A DNA stretch of 64,000 nucleotides from Sulfobacillus acidophilus DSM 10332 (GCA_000237975.1 CP003179.1:1612001-1676000); one strand, 5' to 3'; positions 33,966-43,344 are shown, counted from the first letter of the stretch. Numbers and translations: made by a program. The notes: generated by a model from the letters alone, not told the origin.

Positions 33966-35390
33966 ATGGTAGTCGGGGAGTTTACCGAAAGCGCCGACGT
34001 TCTCATCATCGGCGGGGGACCGGGCGGTTACGTAGCCGCCATTCGGGCGGCCGAACTGGGCCAAAGCGTTGTCCTGGTCGAACGGGACGCCATTGGCGGT
34101 GTCTGTTTGAATGTGGGGTGCATTCCCTCGAAAGCGTTGATTTCGGTGGCCGACCAAGCTCACCAAGCCCATCTTTGGGCGGAGCGGGGCGTCATGTACC
34201 AAGGACTTTCGTTGGACGTGGACCGAATTCAAGCCTTTCGCCAACAAACGGTTGATCGGTTGACACAGGGAGTGCGGACCTTACTGGAAGGCCACCAAGT
34301 TCGGGTAATCGAAGGGGAAGCCCGCTTTTTAGGCCCGCATTTGGTGCGGGTGGTCTCGACCTATGAAAGCCAAAAGATTCAGTTTGAAAAGGCCATTATC
34401 GCGACCGGTTCACGGCCGCGAGCGTTGGCGGGGTTGCCGTTCGACGGTGTGCGAGTGGTCAGTTCCACCGAAGCTCTGGCTTTCTCCGAAGTACCGGAAC
34501 ACTTGGTGGTGGTCGGAGGGGGATATATCGGATTGGAACTGGGCACCGCCTGGCGGAAGCTCGGTAGCCAGGTGACGATTTTGGAAGCGACGCCCCATCT
34601 TCTGCCGGGTTTCGATCGGGAACTGGTGCGACCGATTGAACGCCGGTTAGCTCAATTGGGTGTGCGGGTGATGACGAACGCCCGGGTAGAAACCGCACGA
34701 TCAACGGACGATAACGTGGTCCTGACGGTGACGAGAAACGACGGTTCGGAGGTTCTCGAGGCCGACCGGGTCTTGGTTACCGTAGGTCGCGTTCCCAATA
34801 CCGATGGGTTGGGACTTTCCGAGGCGGGGATTACGCTAGATGGGGGCGGGTTTATCCCGGTCAACGAGCGGATGGCGACCAAAGTCCCCCATCTTTACGC
34901 CATCGGGGATGTAACCCCGGGGCCGATGTTAGCCCATAAAGCCAGTCATCAAGGGTTGGTGGCGGCCGAAGCGATTGCCGGTCTGGCGAGCGCCTTTGAT
35001 GTGACGGCGATCCCCTCGGTGATTTTTACCGACCCGGAAATTGCTTCTGTCGGCTTAACGGCGGATGAGGCGAAGTCGCAAGGCTACGATCCGGTGGTCG
35101 GTCGCTTCCCGTTGGCGGCCAACGGGCGGGCCTTAACCCTTCAGGAAACCGACGGACAGGCCGTGGTCATCGCCGATCGCGAAACAGGCCTCTTGTTGGG
35201 CTTTCATTGGGTAGGCAGTCAAGCGTCGTCGGTGATTGCGGAAGGAACGTTGGCTCTGGAAATGGGGGCCACGCTGGAGGACTTGGCGCTGACCGTCCAT
35301 GCACACCCCACATTGTCGGAAGCTTGGATGGAGGCGGCCATGGTTGCATTGGATCGGCCCGTCCATGTATTACGCAGACCGCGTAGCTGA
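33966..35390 (+). CDS. pdhD: Dihydrolipoamide dehydrogenase (E3)
   Basis: 474-residue flavoprotein: FAD motif IIGGGPGGYVAA, redox disulfide in GGVCLNVGCIPSKA, NAD motif VVGGGYIGLELG, ATGDVTP-type IGDVTPGPMLAH and the catalytic base His in HAHPTLSEAW. It reoxidises lipoamide with NAD+. It follows the E2 gene by one base. Full length and last of the four-gene set. Confidence 0.95.
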   Translation: MVVGEFTESADVLIIGGGPGGYVAAIRAAELGQSVVLVERDAIGGVCLNVGCIPSKALISVADQAHQAHLWAERGVMYQGLSLDVDRIQAFRQQTVDRLTQGVRTLLEGHQVRVIEGEARFLGPHLVRVVSTYESQKIQFEKAIIATGSRPRALAGLPFDGVRVVSSTEALAFSEVPEHLVVVGGGYIGLELGTAWRKLGSQVTILEATPHLLPGFDRELVRPIERRLAQLGVRVMTNARVETARSTDDNVVLTVTRNDGSEVLEADRVLVTVGRVPNTDGLGLSEAGITLDGGGFIPVNERMATKVPHLYAIGDVTPGPMLAHKASHQGLVAAEAIAGLASAFDVTAIPSVIFTDPEIASVGLTADEAKSQGYDPVVGRFPLAANGRALTLQETDGQAVVIADRETGLLLGFHWVGSQASSVIAEGTLALEMGATLEDLALTVHAHPTLSEAWMEAAMVALDRPVHVLRRPRS

Positions 35391-35485
35391 CCGGTTTACA
35401 CGGACGGTATGGACCGATTATCATGAAAGGCATGTCACCCGAGACAATCAGGGTCGGCGGCGGACCCTACTAAAGGAGCGACAGA

Positions 35486-36145
35486 ATGGCAGAAATTCAG
35501 GCTGTGATTTTTGACTACGATGGAACCTTGGCCGATACGGTGCCTTTGGTCATTCGCTGCTTTCAAGCGGTTTTTGAGGAGTTTCGGGGTCAGACGCTAT
35601 CCGATGACGAGGTTTCCCGCATGTTCGGCCCCACTGAAGATCATATTTTGCAAAAGACTATGGGCGATCAGGCCCGTCAGGCGATTACCCGGTATTATGA
35701 ACATTATGAAGGATGGCATCGGGAGATTGTGAAACCCCACCCGGATGTCGCTTTTTTGTTGGCCGAACTGGCCCGACGAGAAATTCCGGTGGCGCTGGTG
35801 ACGAACAAGTCGGCGCGCAGTCTCGAAATCTCTTTACGTGAATTCGGGTGGGACGATCAATTTCGGGTGGTGGTGCATGGTGATGGCATGCGGCGACCCA
35901 AACCGGATCCGGAAGGTATCGAGCGAGCGGCTGAAGAGCTGGGTGTGTCGCCCGAACGGGCGATTTACTTGGGGGATAACCCGAGCGATATCGAAGCCGG
36001 TCAACGGGCAGGCACCAAGACCGGTTGGGTCCGATGGTTTCGCGTTGCCGCCATGCCGCTCACGCCGGACTACGTTTTTGACCGCCCGGCGGAGGTGTTG
36101 ACGATTTGGGACGGGAGACGCCATGAACCCCACGGATTGGGCTAA
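35486..36145 (+). CDS. HAD-superfamily phosphatase, phosphoglycolate phosphatase-like
   Basis: 219 residues with VIFDYDGTLADT, LVTNKS, RRPKPDPEGI and YLGDNPSDIEAG, the four HAD motifs of the Gph/PpaX group. Expected to remove phosphate from phosphoglycolate or pyrophosphate-like substrates; the precise one is unclear. AAGGAG precedes the start. It overlaps cysQ by 23 bases, so the two are likely cotranscribed. Confidence 0.85.
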   Translation: MAEIQAVIFDYDGTLADTVPLVIRCFQAVFEEFRGQTLSDDEVSRMFGPTEDHILQKTMGDQARQAITRYYEHYEGWHREIVKPHPDVAFLLAELARREIPVALVTNKSARSLEISLREFGWDDQFRVVVHGDGMRRPKPDPEGIERAAEELGVSPERAIYLGDNPSDIEAGQRAGTKTGWVRWFRVAAMPLTPDYVFDRPAEVLTIWDGRRHEPHGLG

Positions 36146-36905
36146 TCGGCTGGAGCCGGCTCTGGCCGCAGCCGAACGGTTGATTCTGGCCGTCTATGAA
36201 AGGGCGGAGATACCCCGCCGGTTGAAAGCCGACCAATCGCCGGTTACGGAAGCCGATCACGGGTCCAGCCAGATTCTGGTCGAGGCTTTACGGCGGTTAA
36301 CACCCGAGATCCCGGTGATTTCGGAGGAAGCCGAATGGTCAGGGGAATCCGTGCCGCGGTTTTGGGTCATCGATCCGCTGGACGGGACGAAAGAATTTAT
36401 CGCCCATCGCGGCGAATTTACGATGAATCTCGCCTTGATCGACGGCGGCAAACCGGTGTGGGGCCTGATTGCCGTGCCCCTTAGCGGCCGCCGCTATGTG
36501 GCTTGGGATCGGCAAGCCTATCGGGTGGAGCCGGACGGGTCTTGGCACCGGCTCAACCCGTTAATGCCTCCGCACAACGGACTTCGGGTGGCGGCCAGTC
36601 ATAGCCATCCGGAGTTGGTCCGGGCCTGGTGTCGAGAGCAGGCGGTCCCGATACGGGAATTGCGAGAAGCCGGGAGTGCCTTAAAGTTCGTGTGGATGGC
36701 CGAAGGCGAAATTGATATTTATCCCCGGCTGAAACCCACCATGGCTTGGGATACGGCCGCCGGTCAAGTTCTGGTGGAAAGCCTCGGAGGCCACGTTCTG
36801 CGTTGGCCGTTAGGCACCTCGTTGACCTATTATTCGGATCAGATGGTTAACCCGTCATTTGTGGCCAGTACTCCTGGCGTCCCCGTGAAGTTTGTGGGAA
36901 ATTAA
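36123..36905 (+). CDS. cysQ: 3'(2'),5'-bisphosphate nucleotidase, inositol monophosphatase family
   Basis: 260 residues. Metal-binding motifs of the family are present: EADHGSS, SEEAEW, DPLDGTKEFIAHRGEFTMNLALI and WDTAAGQVL. The KEF extension after DPLDGT is the CysQ type. It removes phosphate from PAP, the by-product of sulfate assimilation. Start ATG 36123 inside the end of the HAD gene (GGGAGACGCC upstream). Confidence 0.9.
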   Translation: MNPTDWANRLEPALAAAERLILAVYERAEIPRRLKADQSPVTEADHGSSQILVEALRRLTPEIPVISEEAEWSGESVPRFWVIDPLDGTKEFIAHRGEFTMNLALIDGGKPVWGLIAVPLSGRRYVAWDRQAYRVEPDGSWHRLNPLMPPHNGLRVAASHSHPELVRAWCREQAVPIRELREAGSALKFVWMAEGEIDIYPRLKPTMAWDTAAGQVLVESLGGHVLRWPLGTSLTYYSDQMVNPSFVASTPGVPVKFVGN

Positions 36906-37223
36906 CCCAAGCCAGCCGCTTCTTGAACTTCCGGATATCCCTAAACTGCCCCCGTTTTACCGACACTCTGAAAATTACGGCCCGCGGAATTCGTAAATAT
37001 GAATTCCATTGGATTATTTGATAACGGTTATGAAAAATCCGAGATAGCAATTCCAAAAAATTTTTGGTCAGCGGCAGGATTTTTTGTCGTTTTGGCGAAA
37101 AAGGACTAGTGAATCGGTCACGGAAATTAAACCGAGTATCCCCTGGTTTTACTAGGAATATCATCGGGTTTACGGGCCGGTTACCGTGTAACGGTGGGAA
37201 TCCCACAGAAGGAAGGGGTTAGT
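36906..37223 (+). other. Intergenic region before the respiratory cluster
   Basis: 318 bases, AT-rich in the middle (for example AAAAAATTTTT near 37050), with no gene. It must hold the promoter of the cupredoxin/cytochrome oxidase cluster, but no convincing -35/-10 pair stands out. Short inverted repeats (GAATTC-GTAAATAT-GAATTC near 36985; GTTAC-CGT-GTAAC at 37180-37192) may be operator sites; both are short enough to be chance. Confidence 0.4.
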
Positions 37224-37874
37224 GTGGAAAACAAACCGGAATACGGTGCGTCCGAAGGACAAAATGGCGTTCCTGAAGAATTGCAATGGAGTCGTCGGCA
37301 ATTCATTACGGGAACGGTCGGGGCGGCAGCCGCTGGAATTGTCGCTCTAGTGGGTCGCACACCGATTGTTACGGCGGCCCGGAGCATTTTCGGCTCACCG
37401 GTATCCACTGGCTTAGTTCACTTGTATGCGGAAGACTTTTATTTTGTGCCGAATTACATGACCTGGCGTGTCGGCGATCAGATGACACTACGCTTTCATA
37501 ATATGAGCCTCACCCGGTTTCATGAATTGCAAATCGGCCGACACGTGAGCACTCAGAACACCGTGTTCGGCACCGAAAACGCCAACGGGTTTCTGGAGGA
37601 CTTCTGGCAAGATATGCCGGTTACCTTATCGAATCCTTATCTGATTGACAACTTTGTGATCGCTCAGGCTAAACCGACTTATGAAGGCCCCGTTAGTGAC
37701 TTCATGGTGACACCGGGATTTCCTTTCAGTCCGACTTTAAAGCCCGGCGGTCATATTGATATCAGCTTCACCGTTCCGGATAAGCCGGGAATTTGGAATT
37801 ACGGTTGCTTTGTCCAGGCTGCGATGCACTGGCGGTTTGGCATGCAAGGCACCCTCAACATTATCCGGGCTTAA
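37224..37874 (+). CDS. Tat-exported type I copper protein (cupredoxin)
   Basis: 216 residues. A twin-arginine signal, SRRQFITGTVGAAAAG, is at about residues 23-40. The mature part is a cupredoxin: one His ligand in RFHELQ, and Cys-x6-His-x4-Met in GCFVQAAMHWRFGM, the C-terminal copper loop. It is probably a surface electron carrier feeding the adjoining cytochrome oxidase, as rusticyanin- or sulfocyanin-like proteins do in other acidophiles (inference). GTG 37224 has GGAAGGGG before it. Tat export suggests that copper is loaded or folding occurs inside the cell. Confidence 0.82.
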   Translation: MENKPEYGASEGQNGVPEELQWSRRQFITGTVGAAAAGIVALVGRTPIVTAARSIFGSPVSTGLVHLYAEDFYFVPNYMTWRVGDQMTLRFHNMSLTRFHELQIGRHVSTQNTVFGTENANGFLEDFWQDMPVTLSNPYLIDNFVIAQAKPTYEGPVSDFMVTPGFPFSPTLKPGGHIDISFTVPDKPGIWNYGCFVQAAMHWRFGMQGTLNIIRA

Positions 37875-37911
37875 TCCCGTAAAGAACTAGGAAGGAGGCC
37901 CGATCAACACC

Positions 37912-38760
37912 ATGATGAATGGCGTCGTTTTTGCCGTGTTGTGGGTGGTGATTTCCGCTCTGGGAGAACTTGGGGCCAAAGCATGGATTAATTCCGCTCC
38001 TAACGGCGCCGGACCGTATTTCGGCACCATGTCCAACCTTGGCGTGATTAGTGCGCAGGCGTTCGACTTTCTGGTCTATGTGGCGGTGCCGATTTTCGTG
38101 TTTGTGGTGCTCATGCTCGTCTTTGCCATGATCCGCTTTCGAGCGCCCAAATCCGAAGTCAACCAGATTAAGGATGCCAAGGACCAGACGCGGGCCAATA
38201 AAGCCTTTATCGGCATCTGGATTGTGGCGAGTATCCTCCTTAACATCGTGGTGTGGTTGCACCCGAACGCGATTGGGTTGGAGCAGGTATTTGCGGCCCA
38301 AAAGCCGGCGAATAACCCCAATGCCTTGGTGGTCGATGTGACGGCCCGGCAATGGGAATGGATCTTCAGCTATCCGCAATACGGGATTGATGAGTCTTTT
38401 AACGCCGCCGGACAAGATACGCTTTATTTGCCGGTTAATCGGCCGGTGAAATTTATCTTGCGGTCGTACGATCCGTTTCACACGTATGATTACCAGGTGG
38501 ATGTCATCCACAGCTTCTGGATTCCGGCATTCGGCGTGAAATTGGATGTCGTGCCGGGTGAAACCCGCGTGTTGTATCTGACCCCCACACAACTGACCTC
38601 AACCGAACAAGATCCCATGGCTCGCGTGCAATGTGCCGAAGCCTGCGGTCCGGGCCACCCCTACATGGAAGCCAACGTCCATGTGGTCACGGCCAGCCAG
38701 TTCGCCTCGTGGGTGAAACTGCAACACAAGTACGCTGAGGAAGGATACGCCGCAATTTAA
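37912..38760 (+). CDS. coxB: Cytochrome c oxidase subunit II (CuA type)
   Basis: 282 residues: N-terminal hydrophobic stretches (about 3-20, 48-75 and 105-125), then an extracytoplasmic cupredoxin domain. The CuA ligands are complete: His in VIHSFWIPAF and Cys-x3-Cys-x3-His-x2-Met in CAEACGPGHPYM. The Trp-rich electron entry WQWEW-like site (ARQWEWIFSYP) is present. There is no lipobox and no fused heme c domain, so electrons may come from a soluble carrier such as the cupredoxin upstream. AAGGAGG lies 13 bases before ATG 37912; ATG 37915 is possible. Confidence 0.93.
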   Translation: MMNGVVFAVLWVVISALGELGAKAWINSAPNGAGPYFGTMSNLGVISAQAFDFLVYVAVPIFVFVVLMLVFAMIRFRAPKSEVNQIKDAKDQTRANKAFIGIWIVASILLNIVVWLHPNAIGLEQVFAAQKPANNPNALVVDVTARQWEWIFSYPQYGIDESFNAAGQDTLYLPVNRPVKFILRSYDPFHTYDYQVDVIHSFWIPAFGVKLDVVPGETRVLYLTPTQLTSTEQDPMARVQCAEACGPGHPYMEANVHVVTASQFASWVKLQHKYAEEGYAAI

Positions 38761-38824
38761 AGAGGAACGGCTGGCGGACGGTTCGTAAGCGGCGCCAGCA
38801 GTGCGAAAGAGAGGGGTGCAAAGA

Positions 38825-40705
38825 GTGGCACAACGACTTGCTCAGCCCACAGCGGCTACACCTGCGCAGGCGCCTAAGCCGCGCCGCATGATGCCGCCGG
38901 TTTTGCGGGCATTTTTATGGGCAGCTATCGGATTTATCGCGTTGAACGCCATCTCTAACTGGGTCGATCCCAGTCCCAACAGTCCCTATATCAGCCAGGT
39001 CGGCGCGGTGGCCGGATGGTTCGGGGCGTTGCTTGGGTGGCTATTGGGGATAGGCGGCTATGAACATGTGATTTTGCCGATGTTGGGGCATCCTGATCCG
39101 GGGTTCCGCCAACAAGGCTGGCGGAAGTACTTTCAATTGTCCGATGACCACAAAGTCATTGGCATTCAATATCTGACGGTCGCAACCGGGACGTTTTTAA
39201 TCGCCGGGTTGGCGGCGATGCTCATGCGCTATCAGTTGATGAGTTATCGGGGCGCGTTATTTGAGTTCCCGGAAAACTATCTCAACACGGTGGGCATTCA
39301 CGGGACTCTCATGATGTTCGCGGTCGCCAACATCGGACTTATCGGGGCGTTAGGCAACTACATGGTCCCCTTGATGATTGGCTCCAAGGGAACCATGTTT
39401 CCCAAAGCGTCGGGCTTAAGTGTCTGGCTGGTTCCGCTGGGCGTCCTCACCGTCGCTTTTAGCCCCCTCTTGGGTAACTGGACCACCGGTTGGCGCGGCT
39501 ACGATCCGTTGGCCGCGTCCGACGGCGTCGGCATGCTCTACTACTACCTCGGGGTGTTTGCCCTCACTACCTCGTCCTTGATTGTGGCGATTAACCTGAC
39601 GACCACGATTTTGTTTCGGCGGACCCAGGGCCTGACTTGGAACCGGTTGCCGCTCTTTGTGTGGGGGGTCTTGACGGTCTCCTTACTCAACATCATTTGG
39701 CTGCCGGAAATTCAAGCCACCTTTATTCTCGCGTTAGTCGACAAAATCGTGCCGTTGAACATGTTTAACGCGTTAGGCCAGCCGCTGGGATGGGCGGAAT
39801 ATTTCTGGCTTTTCGGCCATCCGGAAGTGTATATCGTGGTGGTACCGGCGTTGGCGACTTGGAACGAGATTTTACCGGTGATGACCCGGAAGTCGCTGTT
39901 TGCCCGCCCCATTGCGGTGTTGGGGTTGGTCTTCGTCATGCTTCTGAGTGGAATGGTATGGGCGCACCATATGTTTACCAACATGCGGTTCAGTGAAATG
40001 TTGCCCTTCTCCTTTTTTACGGAGATGATTTCCATTCCGACCGGTTTTGCCTATTTGGCGGCTATCGGGACGCTCTGGAATTCCCGCTTGCGGATTACCA
40101 CGCCGGCCCTGTTGGTCCTCATGAGCATGTTTAACTTCCTCATCGGCGGACTAACCGGTCTTTTCTTGGCCGACGTGCCGGCCAACCTGCAGCTCCACAA
40201 CACCTTCTTCGTGGTGGGTCACTTCCACTTCACGATCATCGGCGGCATGATCTTCAGCTGGATGGCCGCGATGTATTACTGGCTGCCGAAAATCAGCGGT
40301 CGGATGTACAGTGAATTCTGGGGCAAGCTGGGTGCCATCTGGGTGTTTGTGTTCTTTAACTTGACGTTCTTGAACTTCTTCGTGCTGGGACTTCACGGGA
40401 TGAATCGGTGGGTGAGTGTATATCCGGAATATCTGCAATCGGAGAACTTCTGGACCTCCATTTTCGCCTTCTTCCTGGGGGCCGGCTTTGGCGTGAACGT
40501 TATTCACATTATCTGGGCGTGGGTGAAAGGGCCGAAATCGGTGGAAAACCCCTGGCAAGCCAAGACCTTGGAATGGCAAACCTCCTCTCCGCCGCCGAAA
40601 CACAATTTCGACGAAGAGCCGGTGGTGGTGGCCGGGTTTTACAACTATGGCGAGGGTTCGCCGAATCCGGTTACGCTTCCCCGGCGGGCTAGCACCCCTA
40701 GTTAA
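38825..40705 (+). CDS. coxA: Cytochrome c oxidase subunit I
   Basis: 626 residues with about 14 transmembrane helices; heme-copper oxidase with the CuB-Tyr motif HPEVYIVVVPA, WAHHMFT and the heme His in VVGHFHFTIIGG. The Glu-less D-channel or K-channel details were not analysed. GTG 38825 was preferred because GAGAGGGG precedes it; GTG 38801 adds eight residues but has no ribosome binding site. After the stop, two small GC-rich hairpins (40719-40760) lie before coxC and may slow decay or reduce read-through. Confidence 0.93.
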   Translation: MAQRLAQPTAATPAQAPKPRRMMPPVLRAFLWAAIGFIALNAISNWVDPSPNSPYISQVGAVAGWFGALLGWLLGIGGYEHVILPMLGHPDPGFRQQGWRKYFQLSDDHKVIGIQYLTVATGTFLIAGLAAMLMRYQLMSYRGALFEFPENYLNTVGIHGTLMMFAVANIGLIGALGNYMVPLMIGSKGTMFPKASGLSVWLVPLGVLTVAFSPLLGNWTTGWRGYDPLAASDGVGMLYYYLGVFALTTSSLIVAINLTTTILFRRTQGLTWNRLPLFVWGVLTVSLLNIIWLPEIQATFILALVDKIVPLNMFNALGQPLGWAEYFWLFGHPEVYIVVVPALATWNEILPVMTRKSLFARPIAVLGLVFVMLLSGMVWAHHMFTNMRFSEMLPFSFFTEMISIPTGFAYLAAIGTLWNSRLRITTPALLVLMSMFNFLIGGLTGLFLADVPANLQLHNTFFVVGHFHFTIIGGMIFSWMAAMYYWLPKISGRMYSEFWGKLGAIWVFVFFNLTFLNFFVLGLHGMNRWVSVYPEYLQSENFWTSIFAFFLGAGFGVNVIHIIWAWVKGPKSVENPWQAKTLEWQTSSPPPKHNFDEEPVVVAGFYNYGEGSPNPVTLPRRASTPS

Positions 40706-40778
40706 GTGATGTGAGCGGGTACGTCCCCTTCGGGGGGCGCCCGTTCCCCCTTGGGGGATTCAGAAAGGAGGCTTTCAC

Positions 40779-41324
40779 GTGGCAGTGCAAAATGGTGTCA
40801 GCCTACGAGGATATCGTGCGGGATTTGGCATATTTTTGGCATCGCAAGGCGTGGTGTTTACCACGTTGATTTCCGCGCGGTATATTACCGCAAGTGGGCA
40901 CATCGGCTTTTACAGCGAGGCGTTGGGCGCAATTACAACGGCGTTGATGCTCATTAGCGGCATCTCGGGTCGGACCGCCCGATCGGCCATTAAAGGCGGC
41001 AATTTGGCGGCAATGGATGCTCGCCTGGGGGCGGGACTTTGGTTTGGGATTCTTGGAGTCCTGTCGATTTTGTTGCAATGGGTATTGTTGGCTCACATGA
41101 ACGTTCCCGTTACGGCGCCCACGAGCGAAGTCTATTATGCTCTCACCGGAGTTTGGCTGCTCTACTCGTTAATTGGGCTTTTTGTGTTGTTCGCCACACG
41201 GGCGCGTGGACGTCGGGTGGGTTACACGGCCGACAATTACTGGGATGCCGAAGCCGGGACTCTCTTGTGGGAATTTGTGGTCATCGCCTGGGTCGTGATG
41301 TACCTGGTGTTATATATCCTCTAA
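40779..41324 (+). CDS. coxC: Cytochrome c oxidase subunit III
   Basis: 181 residues, about five transmembrane helices, with the subunit III pattern (a conserved LISARYIT start, TSEVYYALTG and the final YWDAEAGTLLWEFVVIAWVVMYLVLYI). It supports proton uptake and stability of subunit I. AAAGGAGG precedes the GTG/ATG region. Shorter than mitochondrial subunit III, as in Bacillus-type oxidases lacking the first two helices. Confidence 0.85.
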   Translation: MAVQNGVSLRGYRAGFGIFLASQGVVFTTLISARYITASGHIGFYSEALGAITTALMLISGISGRTARSAIKGGNLAAMDARLGAGLWFGILGVLSILLQWVLLAHMNVPVTAPTSEVYYALTGVWLLYSLIGLFVLFATRARGRRVGYTADNYWDAEAGTLLWEFVVIAWVVMYLVLYIL

Positions 41325-41363
41325 CGCCTGTCTGGCCAGTGCGTGGAGAAGGGAGGATGCCTC

Positions 41364-41570
41364 ATGGGTGGATTTTTTCCGAGCTTTCCCTTTTATATCC
41401 CTCATTCCGAAGGTATTGCCCACTGGTTTGATATTTTCTGGTGGAGCTTCCAACTTATCGTGATGGGTGGTCTCTTATTGGCGCTACGGAAGTTAGCGAT
41501 TGGAGCCGACCGGGAACGCAATAACGGCTCGGCACAACAATCTTCGCCCCAATCGGGCGGTCCTGCGTAA
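41364..41570 (+). CDS. Small single-helix membrane protein of the oxidase cluster
   Basis: 68 residues with one transmembrane segment (FDIFWWSFQLIVMGGLLLAL) and a polar Ser/Gln/Gly-rich tail. GGGAGG lies ahead of ATG 41364. By position after coxC it may be a subunit IV-like or assembly peptide of the oxidase; the sequence itself is not recognised. Confidence 0.65.
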   Translation: MGGFFPSFPFYIPHSEGIAHWFDIFWWSFQLIVMGGLLLALRKLAIGADRERNNGSAQQSSPQSGGPA

Positions 41571-41586
41571 TCACATTCAGCGGTCG

Positions 41587-41608
41587 GTGGGGCGCATGAG
41601 CGCCCCAC
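41587..41608 (+). terminator. Hairpin after the oxidase genes, possible terminator
   Basis: Perfect stem GTGGGGCGC-ATGA-GCGCCCCAC between the small subunit gene and ctaB. The downstream sequence AGGCTTTGCC is only weakly U-rich, so it may attenuate rather than stop transcription. Confidence 0.5.
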
Positions 41609-41687
41609 AGGCTTTGCCGAATCTGGGACAACTCGCCTAGCCCGTTCGGGTGATATTGGTGTAATATGAGGGCAAGGGTGTGGGACT

Positions 41688-42572
41688 ATGGTGGAACATG
41701 CACGAGTAATCAGCCCGCCAAAGGCGAGCGTCAAGGATTATATTCAATTGATGAAGCCGGGCATTGTGGTCTGGTTAATGATTACGGCGTTCAGCGCCAT
41801 GGTGGTGGCGGCCCATGGAATTCCGCCGATTTCCACGATGGTGTGGACGCTCATGGGGTTGGGATTGTCGGCCGGGGGCGCTCATGCCGTCAATATGTGG
41901 TATGACCGCGACATCGACCGCATTATGAAACGTACCCAAAATCGCCCTGTGGTCACCGGCAAAATTTCGCCCGAACAGGCGTTGGCTTTTGGCATTGCGG
42001 CCGGCCTGGTATCATTTATCGGTCTCGGGGTGTTGGTGAACTGGCTCACCGCCAGTGCGACGTTGGCCGGCTATTTATTTTATATTTTTGTGTACACCAT
42101 GTGGCTTAAACGACGCTCGGCGCAAAACATCGTGATTGGTGGAGCGGCAGGTGCGTTTCCGCCGATTGTGGGATGGACCGCGGTGACCCATCAACTGGGC
42201 TGGGCGCCTTGGCTTATGTTTCTGTTGATTTTTCTCTGGACTCCGCCTCATTTTTGGTCGTTGGCGCTTTATAAGCAAGACGACTACCGACGGGCGGAAA
42301 TTCCCATGATGCCGATCGTCCGCGGACCGCGGGTCACGAAGGCCCAAAACGTGGTCTATGCGGTACTGACGGTGTTGGCATCGGTTGGACTGTATTTTAC
42401 CCATACCGTCAGTCTGATCTATCTCGTGAGCGCAATTGTTTTAGGGTTGGCTTTCGTCGGCTATACCGTTCGGTTGTGGTTGGAGCCTGACAGCGAAACG
42501 GTTTGGGCTAAAAAGACGTTCTTCTTTTCGTTGATGTACATTGCCGGATTGTTTGTGGTGATGATGATATAG
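41688..42572 (+). CDS. ctaB: Protoheme IX farnesyltransferase (heme O synthase)
   Basis: 294 residues, UbiA-type membrane prenyltransferase with about eight helices. Asp-rich motif NMWYDRDIDRIMKRTQNRP and the second one YKQDDYRRAEIPM are complete. It converts heme B to heme O, needed for the oxidase encoded upstream. No clear AGGAGG is near ATG 41688; a TGTAATAT hexamer 20 bases upstream may be a -10 box, so this gene may have its own, nearly leaderless, transcript. It ends in a good terminator. Confidence 0.93.
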   Translation: MVEHARVISPPKASVKDYIQLMKPGIVVWLMITAFSAMVVAAHGIPPISTMVWTLMGLGLSAGGAHAVNMWYDRDIDRIMKRTQNRPVVTGKISPEQALAFGIAAGLVSFIGLGVLVNWLTASATLAGYLFYIFVYTMWLKRRSAQNIVIGGAAGAFPPIVGWTAVTHQLGWAPWLMFLLIFLWTPPHFWSLALYKQDDYRRAEIPMMPIVRGPRVTKAQNVVYAVLTVLASVGLYFTHTVSLIYLVSAIVLGLAFVGYTVRLWLEPDSETVWAKKTFFFSLMYIAGLFVVMMI

Positions 42573-42597
42573 GCACTTTCAAGATGACCCCATACAT

Positions 42598-42638
42598 GCG
42601 CCGCTAGTCGGATGGGCAATCTACTGGCGGCGCTTTGT
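42598..42638 (+). terminator. Intrinsic terminator after ctaB
   Basis: GCGCCGCTAGT and ACTGGCGGCGC form a long stem with a 14-base loop, followed by TTTGTT. Confidence 0.8.
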
Positions 42639-42724
42639 TATGTGTACTTGTCTGGTTAACGTTACCCTAGTATACTTAGAAAAAGATGTAACTAACAAAA
42701 GAATACCTCGGAGGGTTGACATCA

Positions 42725-43339
42725 ATGGGAACAGCTACCACGACGGATTTTCTATCGGCTTTGCGCCAACGTCGCTCACTTTATGCATTACAAAAAGGGT
42801 CGCCGATTTCGGACGAGCGCATTCGCCAATTGCTCGAAGAGGCCTTAACGCATACGCCGTCGGCGTTTAATTCGCAGACGACACGGCTCGTGTTGCTGTT
42901 GGGGGCCGAGCATGACCGGTTGTGGGAAATTACGCGCCAGGTGTTAAAAGCGATCGTTCCCGAGGACCAATTTGCCCCGACCAACGAACGCATTCAAGGG
43001 TTTCAAAATGCGTATGGCACGATTCTCTTTTTCGAGGACATGGCTATTATCGAACATTTGCAAGAGCAATTTCCGCTTTACCAAGACCGTTTTCCGGTCT
43101 GGGCACAACATACCAATGCCATGCATCAGATTGTCGTGTGGATGTTGTTGGAGAGCGAGGGGCTCGGCGCCAGCCTGCAGCACTATAACCCCTTAATTGA
43201 CGAACGCGTGAAGGCCCAATGGAATTTGCCGGAAAGCTGGCAGTTGGTCGCGCAGATGCCGTTTGGCACCCCTAGTGCGCCACCGCGTGACAAAGAGATC
43301 AAACCCTTGGAAACGCGTTTACGGGTATTTGGCCATTAA
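42725..43339 (+). CDS. Nitroreductase-family protein
   Basis: 204-residue FMN-binding oxidoreductase similar to the YdgI/MhqN-like group: LRQRRSLYALQKGSPI at the N-terminus, HTPSAFNSQTTR, and LESEGLGASLQHYNPL in the second half. It reduces nitro or quinone compounds with NAD(P)H. ATG 42725 has GGAGGG nine bases upstream; TTG 42716 is less likely. Monocistronic between two terminators. Confidence 0.87.
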   Translation: MGTATTTDFLSALRQRRSLYALQKGSPISDERIRQLLEEALTHTPSAFNSQTTRLVLLLGAEHDRLWEITRQVLKAIVPEDQFAPTNERIQGFQNAYGTILFFEDMAIIEHLQEQFPLYQDRFPVWAQHTNAMHQIVVWMLLESEGLGASLQHYNPLIDERVKAQWNLPESWQLVAQMPFGTPSAPPRDKEIKPLETRLRVFGH

Positions 43340-43344
43340 AAAAG

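Noticed and set aside
37180-37192. GTTAC-CGT-GTAAC operator before the cupredoxin gene
   Set aside because: Five-base arms are short enough to occur by chance and no second copy was seen.
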